NCBI GenBank assembly: GCA_949825065.1 | Contig: OX463862.1 | Location: 20,565,071 to 20,629,070, forward strand | From: Odontocerum albicorne | Lineage: Eukaryota > Arthropoda > Insecta > Trichoptera > Odontoceridae | Direction: 5' to 3' | DNA length: 64,000 nt | In this document: in pieces, positions 8,965 through 18,494 of the stretch | Position numbering within the stretch: the first letter of the stretch is position 1 | How the letters are laid out: every line of letters starts with the position of its first letter | The notes under the pieces: model-generated | Seen by the model: the letters and a program-made list of their open reading frames with translations, nothing else | What the model was told of the DNA's origin: nothing | The model's database searches: none | Translations under genes and position numbers: made by a program

Positions 8965-9797
8965 GTTTTCTCTCTTCTTCAGCCGTTCTGGATCCATCCC
9001 TGGATATAGGCTTCCCCTTCGGTCTTCCACAACTCCCTATCTCAGGCACACTGCATCCATTTCACCCCTGCGGCCTGTCTTATATCGTCCGACCATCTAG
9101 CCTGTGGTCTCCCCACACCTCTCCTGCCCGTTCTAGGCTGCCATTCCAGGACCTTTTTCGTCCATCGAGAGTCAGAGCATCTGGCAATATGTCCTGCCCA
9201 GCTCCATTTTAAGGCAGCTGCTCTCTCAACCACGTCCGTGACTTTGGTTCTCTCTCTTTTCCATTTGTTGGTCTTTCTATCTATCTCGCAGTGAAACTCC
9301 CAGCATCCTCCTCTCCATGGCTCTCTGTGTCACTAATAGTTTTTGCGTTACTCGCTTTGTTAGGTCAGAGGTTTCGATTCCATATGTGAGGATCGGTAAG
9401 ATGCATGAATCAAAGACTCTCTTTTACAAATGATTGTGGTATTTTGGAGATTCCAGGATGTAAGAGAGTTTACCAAACGCCGCCCAGGCAAGACCACGTC
9501 TACGCTCTATCTCGGCCTCTTGATTCTCCTCTCCCAGCTTTACAGTGTGTCCCAGGTACACATAACTTGTAACTCTCTCTATATTTCTTCCACCTACCAA
9601 GACGGGGAGATCATTTGTCATGTTGCTCATTATTTTTGTTTTGGAAGCATTCATTTTAAGGCCAATTTTAGCGCAGGCTGCTTTTATTTGATTGAGCATT
9701 ATGTTCAACTCTTCCTCGTTTTTGGCAAACGAGACAATGTCATCTGCGAAACGCAAGTTATTGAGAAGTTCCCCATTTATCGGAATACCTTTATTCT
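8965..9797 (-). pseudogene. RTE-like LINE reverse transcriptase, C-terminal part
   Basis: Minus strand from 9797: NKGIPINGELLNNLRFADDI with the catalytic FADD box, then MNASKTKIMSN, YLGHTVKLGEENQEAEIERR, and, after a gap near 9250-9430, KWSWAGHIARCSD and GRRGVGRPQARWSDDIRQAA. This is the RT palm-to-C-terminal order of RTE/CR1-type LINEs. It differs in sequence from LINE family A, so a second LINE family is present. Frame breaks near 9240-9420 and the missing 5' part make it non-functional. Confidence 0.82.
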
Positions 9798-9799
9798 TC

Positions 9800-10247
9800 T
9801 CTTATGAAATTGTAATACTGAAATTAAATTCAAGTAGCGTGAACTTTGATTGTTATCATGAGTATGGGATTTTGAATATTTATTTCATATAAATTATTAC
9901 GTATTTTTACTTTTTACGAAAGTTTATTTGTTAAAAACTTTGAATCGTAGTTCCTAATATTGTGATCAAATGCGCGACTAAACCAGTGAATATTATATTT
10001 ATATAATATACTTCGAGCTCGTATCCACATATTTTCGTGTCGGTGCGGACGCGGGGAAACACCGCCAACTAACTAGCGTTAATCAATTGATATAATGCAA
10101 ACCATAAATTTAATAAAAGTTTATAGTCCTTACTGTGTAATTTTCAAAACTTGGATGTTCGTTAAAAATTTGAAATAAAATATTTTTCAGGATTCCTAAA
10201 AAATATTTTTTATACGGTTAATCTAACTCGCAGATAATTGAGCACCA
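9800..10247. other. unassigned intron sequence
   Basis: AT-rich; no gene seen. A short GC-rich patch near 10010-10065 has no assignable origin. Confidence 0.4.
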
Positions 10248-10304
10248 GATAATCGGCGCTCTACTGTATTGAAAGTTTTTGGGTATATATATATATATTA
10301 TACA

Positions 10305-11387
10305 TAGGTCTGTAAATCTGAAACCGGAATTTTTTTATAGAAAATTCACATTTATTGTATGAAAATGGTAAAAAATATTTTATTCAAAGTATTGCCCATC
10401 GCTAGCTACACATTTTTCCCATCTCTCTGGCAATTTGGGGATGCCACACCAAAAAAACTGTTGCTCTTTTGAGGCAAACCAATCATCGAGCCATTTTCGT
10501 ATATTTTCGTAAGAAGTGAAGTGCGTGTCCCATCGATGTAAATGAGTAGTAATCGGATGGAGCCAAGTCTGGTGAGTAAGCCGCATGCTAAAATATTTGC
10601 CAACTAAACGCCTCAATTGTTTCCTTGACCGGTTTTGCTGTGTGCGATGGTGCATTATCATGAAGTAAAATCACCATGTGTTGCCTCGTTTGATATTCTG
10701 GTTATTTTTCTCGCAATGCCTGGTTCAAATCCATCATTTGTTGTCGGTAGCATTCAGTATTAACGGTTTGGCCAGGTTTTAGCAGCTCATAATAGATAAC
10801 ACCCTTCTGATCCCACCAAAGACAGAGCATTGTCTTCTTTCCAAAGCTATTTGGCCTTGCAGTCTATGCCGCTGGTTTGCTTGGAGTTACCCATGAGTTT
10901 TTACGCTTAGGATTCTCAAAATATCATATATCCATTTTTCATTGCCAGTAACAATTCGATGGAGAAATGATTTTCCTTTGTACCTGGCGAGCAGCATTTC
11001 GCAAGTGGTTTTTCGGTTTTCCTGCTGTCTTTCATTCAGTTCATGTGGAATCCATTTTCCCAGCTTCTGGATTTTTCCCATGGCTTTCAAACGTATGGAG
11101 ACGGCTTCTCGTGTCACATTTAATTGATCGGTGAGTTGTTGTTGCATTTGAGCGTCATCCTCATCCAACAATGCTTGCAATTCGGCATCTTCAAACTTTC
11201 TTGGTGGTCTTCCACGTTCTTCGTTTCTCAAGTCAAAATCACCACTTTTGAATTTTTTAAACCACTCAAAGCAACGTGATTTACCAAGAATATGCTCACC
11301 GTAAACTTCGACAAGCATTTGACGCGATTCTGCAGCAGTTTTCTTCAAATGGTAACAGAAAATCAATGCTATCCGCAAATCGTAGTT
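10305..11387 (-). mobile_element. mariner element, mauritiana-type (Mos1-like), 5'-truncated
   Basis: A TIR-like AGGTCTGTAAATCTGAAACC lies at the transposase 3' side near 10306. The opposite TIR is missing: the transposase N-terminus runs straight into a G-rich direct repeat at 11390. It sits against a piggyBac-like fragment. Confidence 0.82.
10380..11386 (-). pseudogene. Mos1-like mariner transposase, multiply broken
   Basis: N-terminal half (11378 down to 10887) is open: LIFCYHLKKTAAESRQMLVE, RCFEWFKKFKSGDFDL, ELQALLDEDDAQMQQQLTDQ and KWIPHELNERQ. The first catalytic position reads VTGNEKWIY, Asn instead of Asp. Further down, TMLCLWWDQKGVIYYELLKP, LLHDNAPSHTAKPV and HAAYSPDLAPSDYY can be read across frameshifts and stops, and the C-terminus is PERWEKCVASDGQYFE. 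The LLHDNAPSHTA and HAAYSPDLAPSDY blocks are diagnostic of the mauritiana group. Confidence 0.88.
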
Positions 11388-11971
11388 TTCAGGGGGGGAT
11401 GTTCTTCTAATATTTATTTCACTGGGGGGGATGTTCTTCTAATATTTCAGAATTTTCAATTTCACTCTCACTGTTTACCCGCGTTAAACCCGTTTGCTCT
11501 AAGTTCACCAAATTTTGCGGAATATAATCTTCCTCACTCACTGATAAATCTGAATCGCAATCCAGCGCAAAATTTTCGATCTCCTCCTCATTAATTTTTA
11601 AGCCTTAAAAAAAACAGTATTTGTTCCAAAAAACACAATATGATAACAACTAAATAATTAGTGTCATTCTAACTGTATGACTAACACCTGTGTGCGAATG
11701 GCCGAAACGTAATGTGATTTATGATTGGATGTTTGTCACGGAAAATTAATTAAAAATATTTCTGTAAGTAAAAAGGAGAATATTTTTAAAGGGTATTGTA
11801 GTCAACACTTGACTCTATAGTATGATTATTTTTCTTTTAGTATTTTACTGTCAAATTAACTAAATACATGGAGATAAAAATGACGAATACTCTGAACTAC
11901 AACGTGTAGTTGGTCGTACGTAGGGACCAATTTTCTTGCACTACACATTGTAGTTGGTCGTGGCCTCAGGG
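11388..11971 (-). mobile_element. piggyBac-like element, 5' end fragment
   Basis: On the minus strand a terminus CCCTGAGGCCACGACCAACT is preceded by TTAA (11972-11975), the piggyBac-type target. Two subterminal direct repeats follow, both ending CTACAA(C/T)GTGTAGT-like. Around 11595-11420 the minus strand encodes an acidic N-terminus: KINEEEIENFALDCDSD, LSVSEEDYIPQNLV, then ESEIENSEILEEHPPP. This resembles the acidic start of piggyBac-type transposases. The catalytic domain is absent and the fragment is cut near 11390. The TTAA and CCC end are seen; family membership is inference. Confidence 0.55.
11390..11448. repeat. 24-bp direct repeat with G-run
   Basis: GGGGGATGTTCTTCTAATATTT occurs twice, about 35 bp apart, at the junction between the mariner and the piggyBac-like fragment. 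Confidence 0.8.
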
Positions 11972-12025
11972 TTAAAGGAAAAGAACAATCAAAACCTTTA
12001 ATTTTAATTTTCCAAATAAATGATA

Positions 12026-13318
12026 CTAGGCTAGTCAAAAAGTTTTGAAAGCGGAAATGAAAATACATTTTTTTGGGGGGAAATCACTTTTATTGCTCAG
12101 TATAGTCTCCCATAAGATCAATACACTTGGTCCAACGATCTTCCAACTTTGTTGTCCCATCACGGAAGTGACTTTCTGGAAGGCCTGCAAAATACTCCTC
12201 TACGACGGCTATAACCTCTTCGTTTGATGAAAAATGCTTTCCACGAAGGAATTTTTTGAGGTGTGAGAACAGCCAGAAGTCAGAGGGAGCTAAATCTGGC
12301 GAATAGGGTGGATGCTGCAACAATTCGTACCCCAATTCACTGATTTTCGCGATGGTTTTTTGAGCTGTGTGAGCAGGTGCATTGTCTTGATGAAAAATGA
12401 TTTTTTTCTTCTGCAAACCGGGTCTTTTATCACAAATTTTTTCATCCAATTGGTCCAAAAGGTCACAATAATAATCAGAGTTGATTGTCTTACCAGTTTG
12501 GAGATAACCTATCAATAAAATTCCTTTTGGATCCCAAAAAACTGATGCTAACACCTTCTTGGCCGATTTCTGGACACGAACTCGCTTCGGAGCCAAAGTG
12601 CCTGGTTCACACCACTCCTTAACTTCTTGTTTTGATTCAGGATCATGGTGGTAGACCCAAGTCTCATCCATAGTGATGAATCGACGCAGAAAATCCTTTT
12701 TATCCTTTCGAAATTGCTCCAAATGTTGCTCAGAAAGTCGCATTCGAACGTGTTTTTGTTGCATTGTTAGCAAATGCGGCACCCATTGTGCACACAGTTT
12801 TTTGAAACCCAAAACTTCAGCCAAAATATGCCATGTTGTTCCATGTGAGATGCCTATGGTGTCAGCTATCACATCCACAGTCGATCGATGATCTTCCAAA
12901 ACCATATCCTGTATTTTCGCTATGATTTCTGGTGTTGATGCACTTTTTGGACGTCCTGAGCGTGGATCGTCTTCAACGCTTGTACGGCCACGCTTAAACT
13001 CCAAAACCCATCGGTGAACGGTTGGAAATGAAGGAGAAGACTCCTTTAATACTTTCACCATCTTTGCATGGATCTCAGTAGCCGATAAACCTTCCAAAAC
13101 AAAGAATTTAATCACTGCACGATATTCGGATTTTTCCATTGTTAAAAAATACACTGACACGTCAACTTCAAATGGCTTGTAAACAAAGAATGAATTGACA
13201 GATCGAAATGAAATTTTGAGTACGTTCTTATGAAAGATGAAATATTAAAATGGCGTAGAAATTTTGGTTTTTCTACTGCTCCATAGATGTCGCTTTCAAA
13301 ACTTTTTGACTAACCTAG
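12026..13318 (-). mobile_element. complete mariner with matching TIRs and TA duplication
   Basis: Left end CTAGGCTAGTCAAAAAGTTT, right end (reverse complement) CTAGGTTAGTCAAAAAGTTT. The match runs about 28 bp with one difference, and TA lies on both sides (12024-12025, 13319-13320). Length 1293 bp is typical of a full mariner. The single gene inside is open. This is the best preserved transposon in the window. Confidence 0.95.
12090..13139 (-). CDS. mariner transposase, apparently intact (DD34D)
   Basis: 349-residue transposase that would bind the element ends, excise it and insert it at TA. Start chosen at MEKSEYRAVIKFF, the usual mariner start; the frame stays open seven codons further upstream to 13160. 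Domains: two helix-turn-helix motifs in residues ~1-110 with the RSGRP linker, the WVPHLLT linker near residue 125, then the catalytic domain with Asp in ITMDETW, Asp in FHQDNAPAHTA and Asp in YSPDLAPSDFWLF. Exactly 34 residues separate the second and third Asp. C-terminus GDYTEQ. No stop or frameshift. Sequence style is irritans-like. Intactness is seen; activity is inference. Confidence 0.95.
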   Translation of the reverse strand: MEKSEYRAVIKFFVLEGLSATEIHAKMVKVLKESSPSFPTVHRWVLEFKRGRTSVEDDPRSGRPKSASTPEIIAKIQDMVLEDHRSTVDVIADTIGISHGTTWHILAEVLGFKKLCAQWVPHLLTMQQKHVRMRLSEQHLEQFRKDKKDFLRRFITMDETWVYHHDPESKQEVKEWCEPGTLAPKRVRVQKSAKKVLASVFWDPKGILLIGYLQTGKTINSDYYCDLLDQLDEKICDKRPGLQKKKIIFHQDNAPAHTAQKTIAKISELGYELLQHPPYSPDLAPSDFWLFSHLKKFLRGKHFSSNEEVIAVVEEYFAGLPESHFRDGTTKLEDRWTKCIDLMGDYTEQ

Positions 13319-13564
13319 TATTCTATGAATTGAAAATTGACAAAGAAATTGATGTCAAAAGCTGTGATGAATTCCTAAACCGACGCAGGTGGAGTCTCAA
13401 GAAAGACTAGCGAAGAATGTGACTGAGAATCTCACCCGGCTTGGTCTATCCTCAAGCGATTGTCTGGACAGAGGTGATTGAAAAGAAGCCTCTCAAATGG
13501 ATGGGATTAATGGCATTTTATTTTAGCATCCGACACAACAGCGATTTGTGTCATCCTTATATTT

Positions 13565-13860
13565 CTTATTTTCTTCTTCTTCCCATGGCGGTTTGGACCA
13601 TCAAATCAGGGCCAAACCATTTCATGATATGTCTCCAGGAGCTTCTATCCTGAGCAATGGTATACCAGTCAGGGACATTCGGACACATTGTGTCATTTAT
13701 TGTGTTGTTCCGTCTCTTTATTCATAGAAACCTTGGACCTTCATATTGCTGGCACTCTCTCAAAGATCGGTGTGGATATCCTAGGTTTGTCAGTTCTTAC
13801 AATGTGTTTGACCCTAGAATCCAAAAAAATGTAGATTTAATGTGATTATGTTACTTTTCG
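13565..13860 (-). pseudogene. LINE 3' terminal fragment (RTE-like)
   Basis: The minus strand reads WYTIAQDRSSWRHIMK followed by MGRRRK, the characteristic (A)QDRxxWR end of RTE-type LINE ORFs. Nothing upstream of the C-terminal end survives. Confidence 0.55.
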
Positions 13861-13904
13861 TTGTATGCAATACAACTTGGTGGGTTTATTTATTTAACAC
13901 TTCA

Positions 13905-13972
13905 GTGTATAACAATCTGGCAGGCTTATTGCCAGGTGGCAAACTCTTCAAACCAATCAGAAAAAATTAAGA
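13905..13972 (-). repeat. SINE family 1, 3' fragment
   Basis: Minus strand: TGATTGGTTTGAAGAGTTTG then CACCTGGCAATAAGCCTGCC and AGATTGTTATACA, the conserved 3' domain of the family. Confidence 0.65.
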
Positions 13973-13999
13973 AGATTATAAAAATTGTTAACAAAAATT

Positions 14000-14490
14000 A
14001 ATGGGTTTGAAAATGTTTAACAATAATAGTATTTTGGTGCCAACTTTTATGTATGGAAGTGAAACGTGGAAAAAGACAGAGGAGTCAAATAAATGCTGTA
14101 GAGATGCATGCATTGAGAAGAATACATGGAATGAAGTAATAAAGGATGAATGAGAACTTAAGGCTGATGTGTTAAGCAAGATGAAAAAGAGTACATTGAA
14201 ATGGTTTGGCCATGTGAAACAAATGAATGAAGGAAGACTAACAAAACAGATATGTAGTGCAAATGTGAGTGGAAGGTGTGTGAGAGGAAGACTAAAGAAA
14301 GTATAGTTGGATCAAGTGAATGATATTTCAAATGAAGGAAACGTAGAAAGTCAGAGAAATCATAGGTGTTGTTTGATAATGTGTATGGATGAGATGAAGG
14401 ATGTATTTTGAGATAGGTAAATCTGGCCCTCAGTCCTCTCTGCCTACCCTATCAGGGAGGTGGTGTGTTGGTATGTATGTAAGTATGTAC
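14000..14490 (+). mobile_element. LINE family A 3' fragment with terminal (TATG)n
   Basis: Plus-strand remnant: ALRRI, a broken stretch, LKWFGHVKQMNEGRLTKQIC, SANVSGRCVRGRLKKV, and a terminus with CTACCCTATCAGGGAGGTGG ending GTATGTATGTAAGTATGT. It defines the family 3' end: a short repeat tail instead of poly(A), as in RTE-clade LINEs. Confidence 0.8.
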
Positions 14491-14792
14491 AAAAATGAAT
14501 CAAATTAATGTTAATTTGTATATAATTTTGAACAATGGAAATAAAAATAAAAGTGAGATATCATCAACCAAAGGAAAAGGAAGGGATGGGATTTTGGAGA
14601 GAAAGGAAAGTCGGTAATGAAACATGTAACATTACTGACATCAAAGTAAGAGTTTTTATAATCGCTTTAAAGTTAAACATGGCAATGACGGAGCAACTTA
14701 TAAGTGGGTAACTGGTTCCAGAGTCTCGCTGCATGGACAATAAAGGACGACAAAAAAAGGGTGGTAAACTGGGAAATCTTTAAAAAAACTTT

Positions 14793-14960
14793 CTCCCCAT
14801 GTGGCAATCTCTTCCAATCAACCAGCAAGATGTTAAAAAGACCTTAAGTAAAAACTGGAACCTGGACTGGAACCATTTAAAAAAAAATGGGCACAACGGG
14901 AATAGAAGCTGTAACCTCTGTGTTGGAATACCGATGTCTTGCTAGGCTACGGAGGTGTCG
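14793..14960 (-). repeat. SINE family 1, near full length
   Basis: Minus strand starts ACCTCCGTAGCCTAGCAAGA (A-box part), continues with a GTTACAGCTTCTATTCCCG region in B-box position, then CAGTCCAGGTTCCAG, CTTGCTGGTTGATTGGAAGA and GATTGCCACATGG. It ends about 60 bp before the acceptor of the exon at 15022. Confidence 0.75.
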
Positions 14961-15021
14961 TCTGAATACAGTTGATCTATTCAATCTATAAAAGGTATTG
15001 AAATTGGCATATTTTGCACAG

Positions 15022-15168
15022 GGCATGCAGCCAGGACAGGGCGTGGGAGCGGGCAGAGGGGCAGGGGCGGGCCCTCCCGGAGGGCAGGGGGGCCCTGCAG
15101 GACAGCAGCAGAGGTCACAGTACGATGTGGAGGCCGCCCGCCAGCAGAACTTGGACGTCATCATGCAT
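15022..15168 (+). CDS. MED25: MED25 exon: Gly-rich stretch and start of Gln-rich coiled coil
   Basis: 147 nt (49 codons), phase 0 on both sides, acceptor ttttgcacag and donor GTAAGTCT. It encodes GMQPGQGVGAGRGAGAGPPG, then GQGGPAGQQQRSQYDVEAAR and QQNLDVIMH. GC content exceeds 65 percent in an AT-rich intron, strong support for an exon. The polar Gln/Arg-rich end leads into the helix-forming segment of the next exon. Confidence 0.8.
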
Positions 15169-15311
15169 GTAAGTCTAATATTCATACTCATTTCACATGT
15201 TATGAGTGTAAAACTATTCTTTGCCAAGTCGGAAGAAAGTCAATCGGAACAGAGACACGTGGTGAAAGAAAATAGAGGTCAAAACTTAATAACTGTTCAA
15301 GAAGTGATAAC

Positions 15312-15512
15312 TCCGTAGTCTAGTTGGAAAGACACCTGTCTTCCAACGCCAGTGGTTACGGGTCCGTTGAATCCCAATTTGTTTTAAAAAGGATTCTAAT
15401 CTTCCTATCACTAAAGACCTCTTTAACATCTTTCTGGTTGGTTGGAAGAAATTGCCACATGGCAATAAGCCTGCCAGGTTGTACTGTATACAATGAAAGT
15501 GTAATACAATAC
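15312..15512 (+). repeat. tRNA-derived SINE family 1, reference-quality copy
   Basis: 5' tRNA-like head: CGTAGTCTAGTTGGAAAGAC (A box) and TTACGGGTCCGTTGAATCCC (B box). Body: TTTAAAAAGGATTCTAATCT, CTCTTTAACATCTTTCTGGT, TGGTTGGAAGAAATTGCCAC, ATGGCAATAAGCCTGCCAGG and TTGTACTGTATACAATGAAA. Tail: GTGTAATACAATACAATA. Confidence 0.82.
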
Positions 15513-15633
15513 AATAACTCGATTTTTAATACTAAGATTTAACTTGTATCAATCCAATACAGTTGCAAGGTGCAGTTTTCTCATAGGTGCCATTCCTAGG
15601 AGTGTATTTTCATTTTTTTGTTTAATTTTCCAG

Positions 15634-15768
15634 CTGCAACAAAAACTGAACGTGGCACAACAGCAAGAGGCGCAGTTCAAGGAGATCATGTCAATGAGCA
15701 ACGTGCAGCAGCTGCAGGATAGTCTACAGATGGCTCAGCAGCAGGAGCGCCTCTTCAAGCAAATGGAG
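15634..15768 (+). CDS. MED25: MED25 exon: Gln-rich helical segment
   Basis: 135 nt (45 codons), acceptor tttaattttccag. The donor is GTTGGGAG, unusual at positions 3-5, but the only GT that keeps the frame. It encodes LQQKLNVAQQQEAQFKEIMS, MSNVQQLQDSLQMAQQQERL and FKQME. The hydrophobic spacing (L, V, F, I, M, L, L, M, L, F) suggests a coiled coil that runs on into the next exon (DQRKQQLQAQIQQIV). Position and composition fit the Gln-rich tail of MED25. Confidence 0.78.
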
Positions 15769-15789
15769 GTTGGGAGAAATTTATGTTCA

Positions 15790-16320
15790 TTTATTCATTC
15801 CTATGATTTCTTCTTCACCGTGCGCTCAATGCTGAGTGTTGTGATCCTCTGCTGTCTCAAATTCAGCGCAACACCCTTCTCCATCCTTCCCGGTCCTGGT
15901 CATGTTGAATGTAGCCCTTCAAGAGGATCCTGTTAACTTCCTTATTAGATCCGTCCATCTTAAGGACACCTTCCTCATGTTTGTCTTCTCTCAACTGCCC
16001 AGTGATTTTTTCATCATTCTTTCTAGCAACATGTCCAGAGTATGATAGGATTCTTTTTCTGCATATTTGTCAATCTCCAATTGTCGGATGATAGATATGG
16101 AGCAGTTACCTCCTCGAAGCTATCTATCACGTTTCATTGCTTCTATGTCATCCTCCATGTTTCCACTCAATACAGTGCTATGGAGAATATAAGACAAGTT
16201 TTAATTCCGAATATAGATCGGTTAATCCATATCTTTGTCAGACATGTCATAGAGATTTTGCCATTCCAACTGGTCTTTGCTTCACATCCTCCATTCCTCG
16301 AAATAAGAGCACCTTAGTAG
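15790..16320 (-). pseudogene. RTE-like LINE C-terminal remnant
   Basis: Minus strand from 16320: LTKIWINRSIF, CLIFSIALY, VETWRM (from the LxxxLYGxETW motif), a SYSGHVARKNDEKITGQLRE-like segment across frames, and DQDREGWRRVL at the 3' end. The order matches RTE/CR1-type LINE ORFs after the RT palm. Many frame breaks. Confidence 0.65.
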
Positions 16321-16621
16321 ACAAACTCATTTTCGTCTTTGTAATTCCTTAATCAGTTCATTTGTATTAGTTTCCAATCAGTTCACCATAAGGACTTCAT
16401 ATAGTGCATTTTTTTTGTGTTGCTTAATGGTCACTTGAAATCAGGGCTTTAATTCATATTTCGACCTTAACACTAAATAATTCATCTTAATTACTTTTTT
16501 TACTGATGAAATAAGTATTTAAATAAAAATTATTTTGTACAGTTTGTCATAGCTTCCTTAAATAATTATGTCACATGGTTTGACTACAATTAGGTAATTC
16601 CATGTCTAGTTTTGTGGATAG

Positions 16622-16839
16622 TTTTAATGTAGATGTTGAGTTCATGAAGGTCCTTCCATTTAATGTAGATGTTGAGTTCATGAAGGTCCTTCCATTTAAT
16701 GTAGATGTTGAGTTCATGAAGGTCCTTCCATTTAATGTAGATGTTGAGTTCATGAAAGTCCTTCCATTTAATGTAGATGTTGAGTTCATGAAGGTCCTTC
16801 CATTTAATGTAGATGTTGAGTTCATGAAGGTCCTTCCAT
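16622..16839. repeat. 36-bp tandem repeat, six copies
   Basis: The unit begins TTTAATGTAGATGTTGAGTT and continues CATGAAGGTCCTTCCA. Copies are nearly identical (one G/A difference in the fourth). Because 36 is divisible by three it creates open frames on both strands (FNVDVEFMKVLP and its reverse), which I do not regard as genes. Confidence 0.92.
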
Positions 16840-17087
16840 TTTTTCGCTTGACTGGAAGGACTGGTTATCCTATTTTCATTTTGACTTTTTTCTAAACAAT
16901 AATTTTGTATTTACATTGATTGTATTTTAATTTTTTTGTTCAATGCTGTTAAGGTATTTCATGTTCAGCTTGTGTTCTGAATTGTTTTTTTTAAGTTGAT
17001 ATTTTATCCTTTGTTTTGTAAATACTGCTATGATTTGTGTCTGACACTTTTTAACTGCCACATAATCAATTGTAGGCATTTTCTTCT

Positions 17088-17395
17088 ATACACAGTTGAT
17101 CACACAATACGGGGCCATCCCTAGTCAGCTGCCCGCACCTCATTTTATCAATTTGACATTAATGCTATAACAATAGTACATTACACATTCAATACTTGAT
17201 CAACTCGGCAATCAGTCTACATTAATAGCTAAACAGACTAGGGAAAAATATATTGGCAATCTTAGCAAATTAATTTCCCAAAAGATCCATTCTTGTTATT
17301 GGGAAATTTTGTTGGTAATCAGTTACTTTGTTTACAGTAGAAAATAGCCCTATGGGGAATATGCACTCAAGAAACTAATATTGAAAAAGCTAATG
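17088..17395 (+). repeat. unclassified dispersed repeat (family X), deleted copy
   Basis: Shares ACAGTTGATCACACAATACG, TCAATACTTGATCAACTCGG, CAATCAGTCTACATTAATAG, AAAATATATTGGCAATC and TAATATTGAAAAAGCT with 21727-22185. It lacks about 150 bp present in that copy. Confidence 0.75.
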
Positions 17396-17544
17396 TATGT
17401 GTTCTGAATCATGGGTTTTTTAAGATTTGTAAATGCTGCAATGATTTGTACATGACACTTAACATTTTAACTGCCACATTTATTGTAATAAGTTTTAGGT
17501 ATTTCCTTCTGTTGTTGTCTATTGGTATTTTTGGTTTTCTTCAG

Positions 17545-17845
17545 GATCAGAGAAAGCAACAACTTCAGGCCCAGATACAACAGATAGTACGAGGTGGGGG
17601 CGCTCCTAACCAGGGACAGGGTGGTATGGGCCAGGGGAACATGAGTCAGGGCGGGATGGGCCAGGGGGGAATGGGACAAGGCGGCATGGTACAGGGAGGC
17701 ATGGTGCAGGGTGGGATGGGTCAGGGCGGAGCGGGACAGGGCATGGGCCAGGGGGAGATGGGGCAAGGGGGTGGCACCATGATGGGACAGGGTCCTCAGG
17801 GGCAGGGGCCCGCACAGGGGCCACAGCAACAACCAGGACCTCCAG
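17545..17845 (+). CDS. MED25: MED25 exon: Gln helix end and QGGMG repeat
   Basis: 301 nt, acceptor tttcttcag at phase 0, donor GTATCTAT at phase 1. It encodes DQRKQQLQAQIQQIVRGGG, then about eight QGGMG/QGGMV-type pentads (15-bp units), then MGQGPQGQGPAQGPQQQPGP and PG. The start completes the Gln-rich helix of the previous exon; the rest is a second low-complexity repeat tract. The minus-strand ORFs over this exon are shadows of the repeat. The phase-1 donor constrains the next exon (see 42817-42902). Confidence 0.82.
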
Positions 17846-17984
17846 GTATCTATTTCTCTACTACGATTCGTACAAGGATCATTCCAATTTATTGATTTTA
17901 TTTTATATTTGAAATGGATGTAACCCAATTACATAAAATAAAAAGCATAATACAAAATTTTTAATAGATACATAACATGACATT

Positions 17985-18440
17985 TCCCTGTCTGTGTAGG
18001 CAGAGAAGACAGAGCGTTAGACTTTCTTATCTCGATAAACATCCTTAGTTTCTTCTACATCCATACACCTTCTCATACAACTCTTTCAAAATATCATTCA
18101 TTAGATCCAAACCATACTTTCCCTGGTCTTCCTCTTCCACGTCATCCACTCATATTTGCACAGTATATTTGTTTTGTTTGTCTTTCTTCATTCATTGCCC
18201 AAACCATTTCAGAGCCCTCTTCTTTATATTACTCAACATATCAATCTTAAGTTCACATTTATTCCTTATCAATTCATTCTGTGTTCTGTCGTAAATTGTG
18301 ACCCCATGGACACCCTTTTCAGTGGACACATTTATTCGGCTGTCCTTTCAGTCTTTTTCCATGTCCCAGTTTCACTCCCATACATCAAAGGTGGCACCAA
18401 AATACTTTTGTGGACTGTCTTGGCAGTTATGCCAATAAAT
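17985..18440 (-). mobile_element. LINE family A 3' fragment
   Basis: The minus strand carries an AVLTKVHKSILVPPLMYGSE-like segment, a SAGKTKSAS-region with frame breaks, GKYGLDLMNDILKEL-like and MDVEETKDVY. The terminus is a CTTTCCTG-like/GCCTACACAG end near 17990. Confidence 0.7.
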
Positions 18441-18494
18441 TTTATTGATGAACTCAATCCTCAATCTATCCATCAAGATGTGGAAATATAAATA

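Larger units (their letters stand above)
8110..10266. mobile_element. possible pogo-like element bounded by CAGTA termini
   Basis: Left end CAGTAAAAGTCTGTTAATTA and right end (reverse complement) CAGTAGAGCGCCGATTATCT are each flanked by TA (8108-8109, 10267-10268). The ends share only their first bases and a TTA core. The interior is filled with LINE pieces, so they may be two unrelated pogo-like ends. Tentative. Confidence 0.3.

Noticed and set aside
16571..16895. ORFs on both strands encoding 12-residue repeats
   Set aside because: Produced by the 36-bp tandem repeat in an intron; no start context, splice or family support.
17467..17928. Minus-strand ORFs of 153 and 72 codons
   Set aside because: Shadows of the QGGMG coding repeat of MED25.
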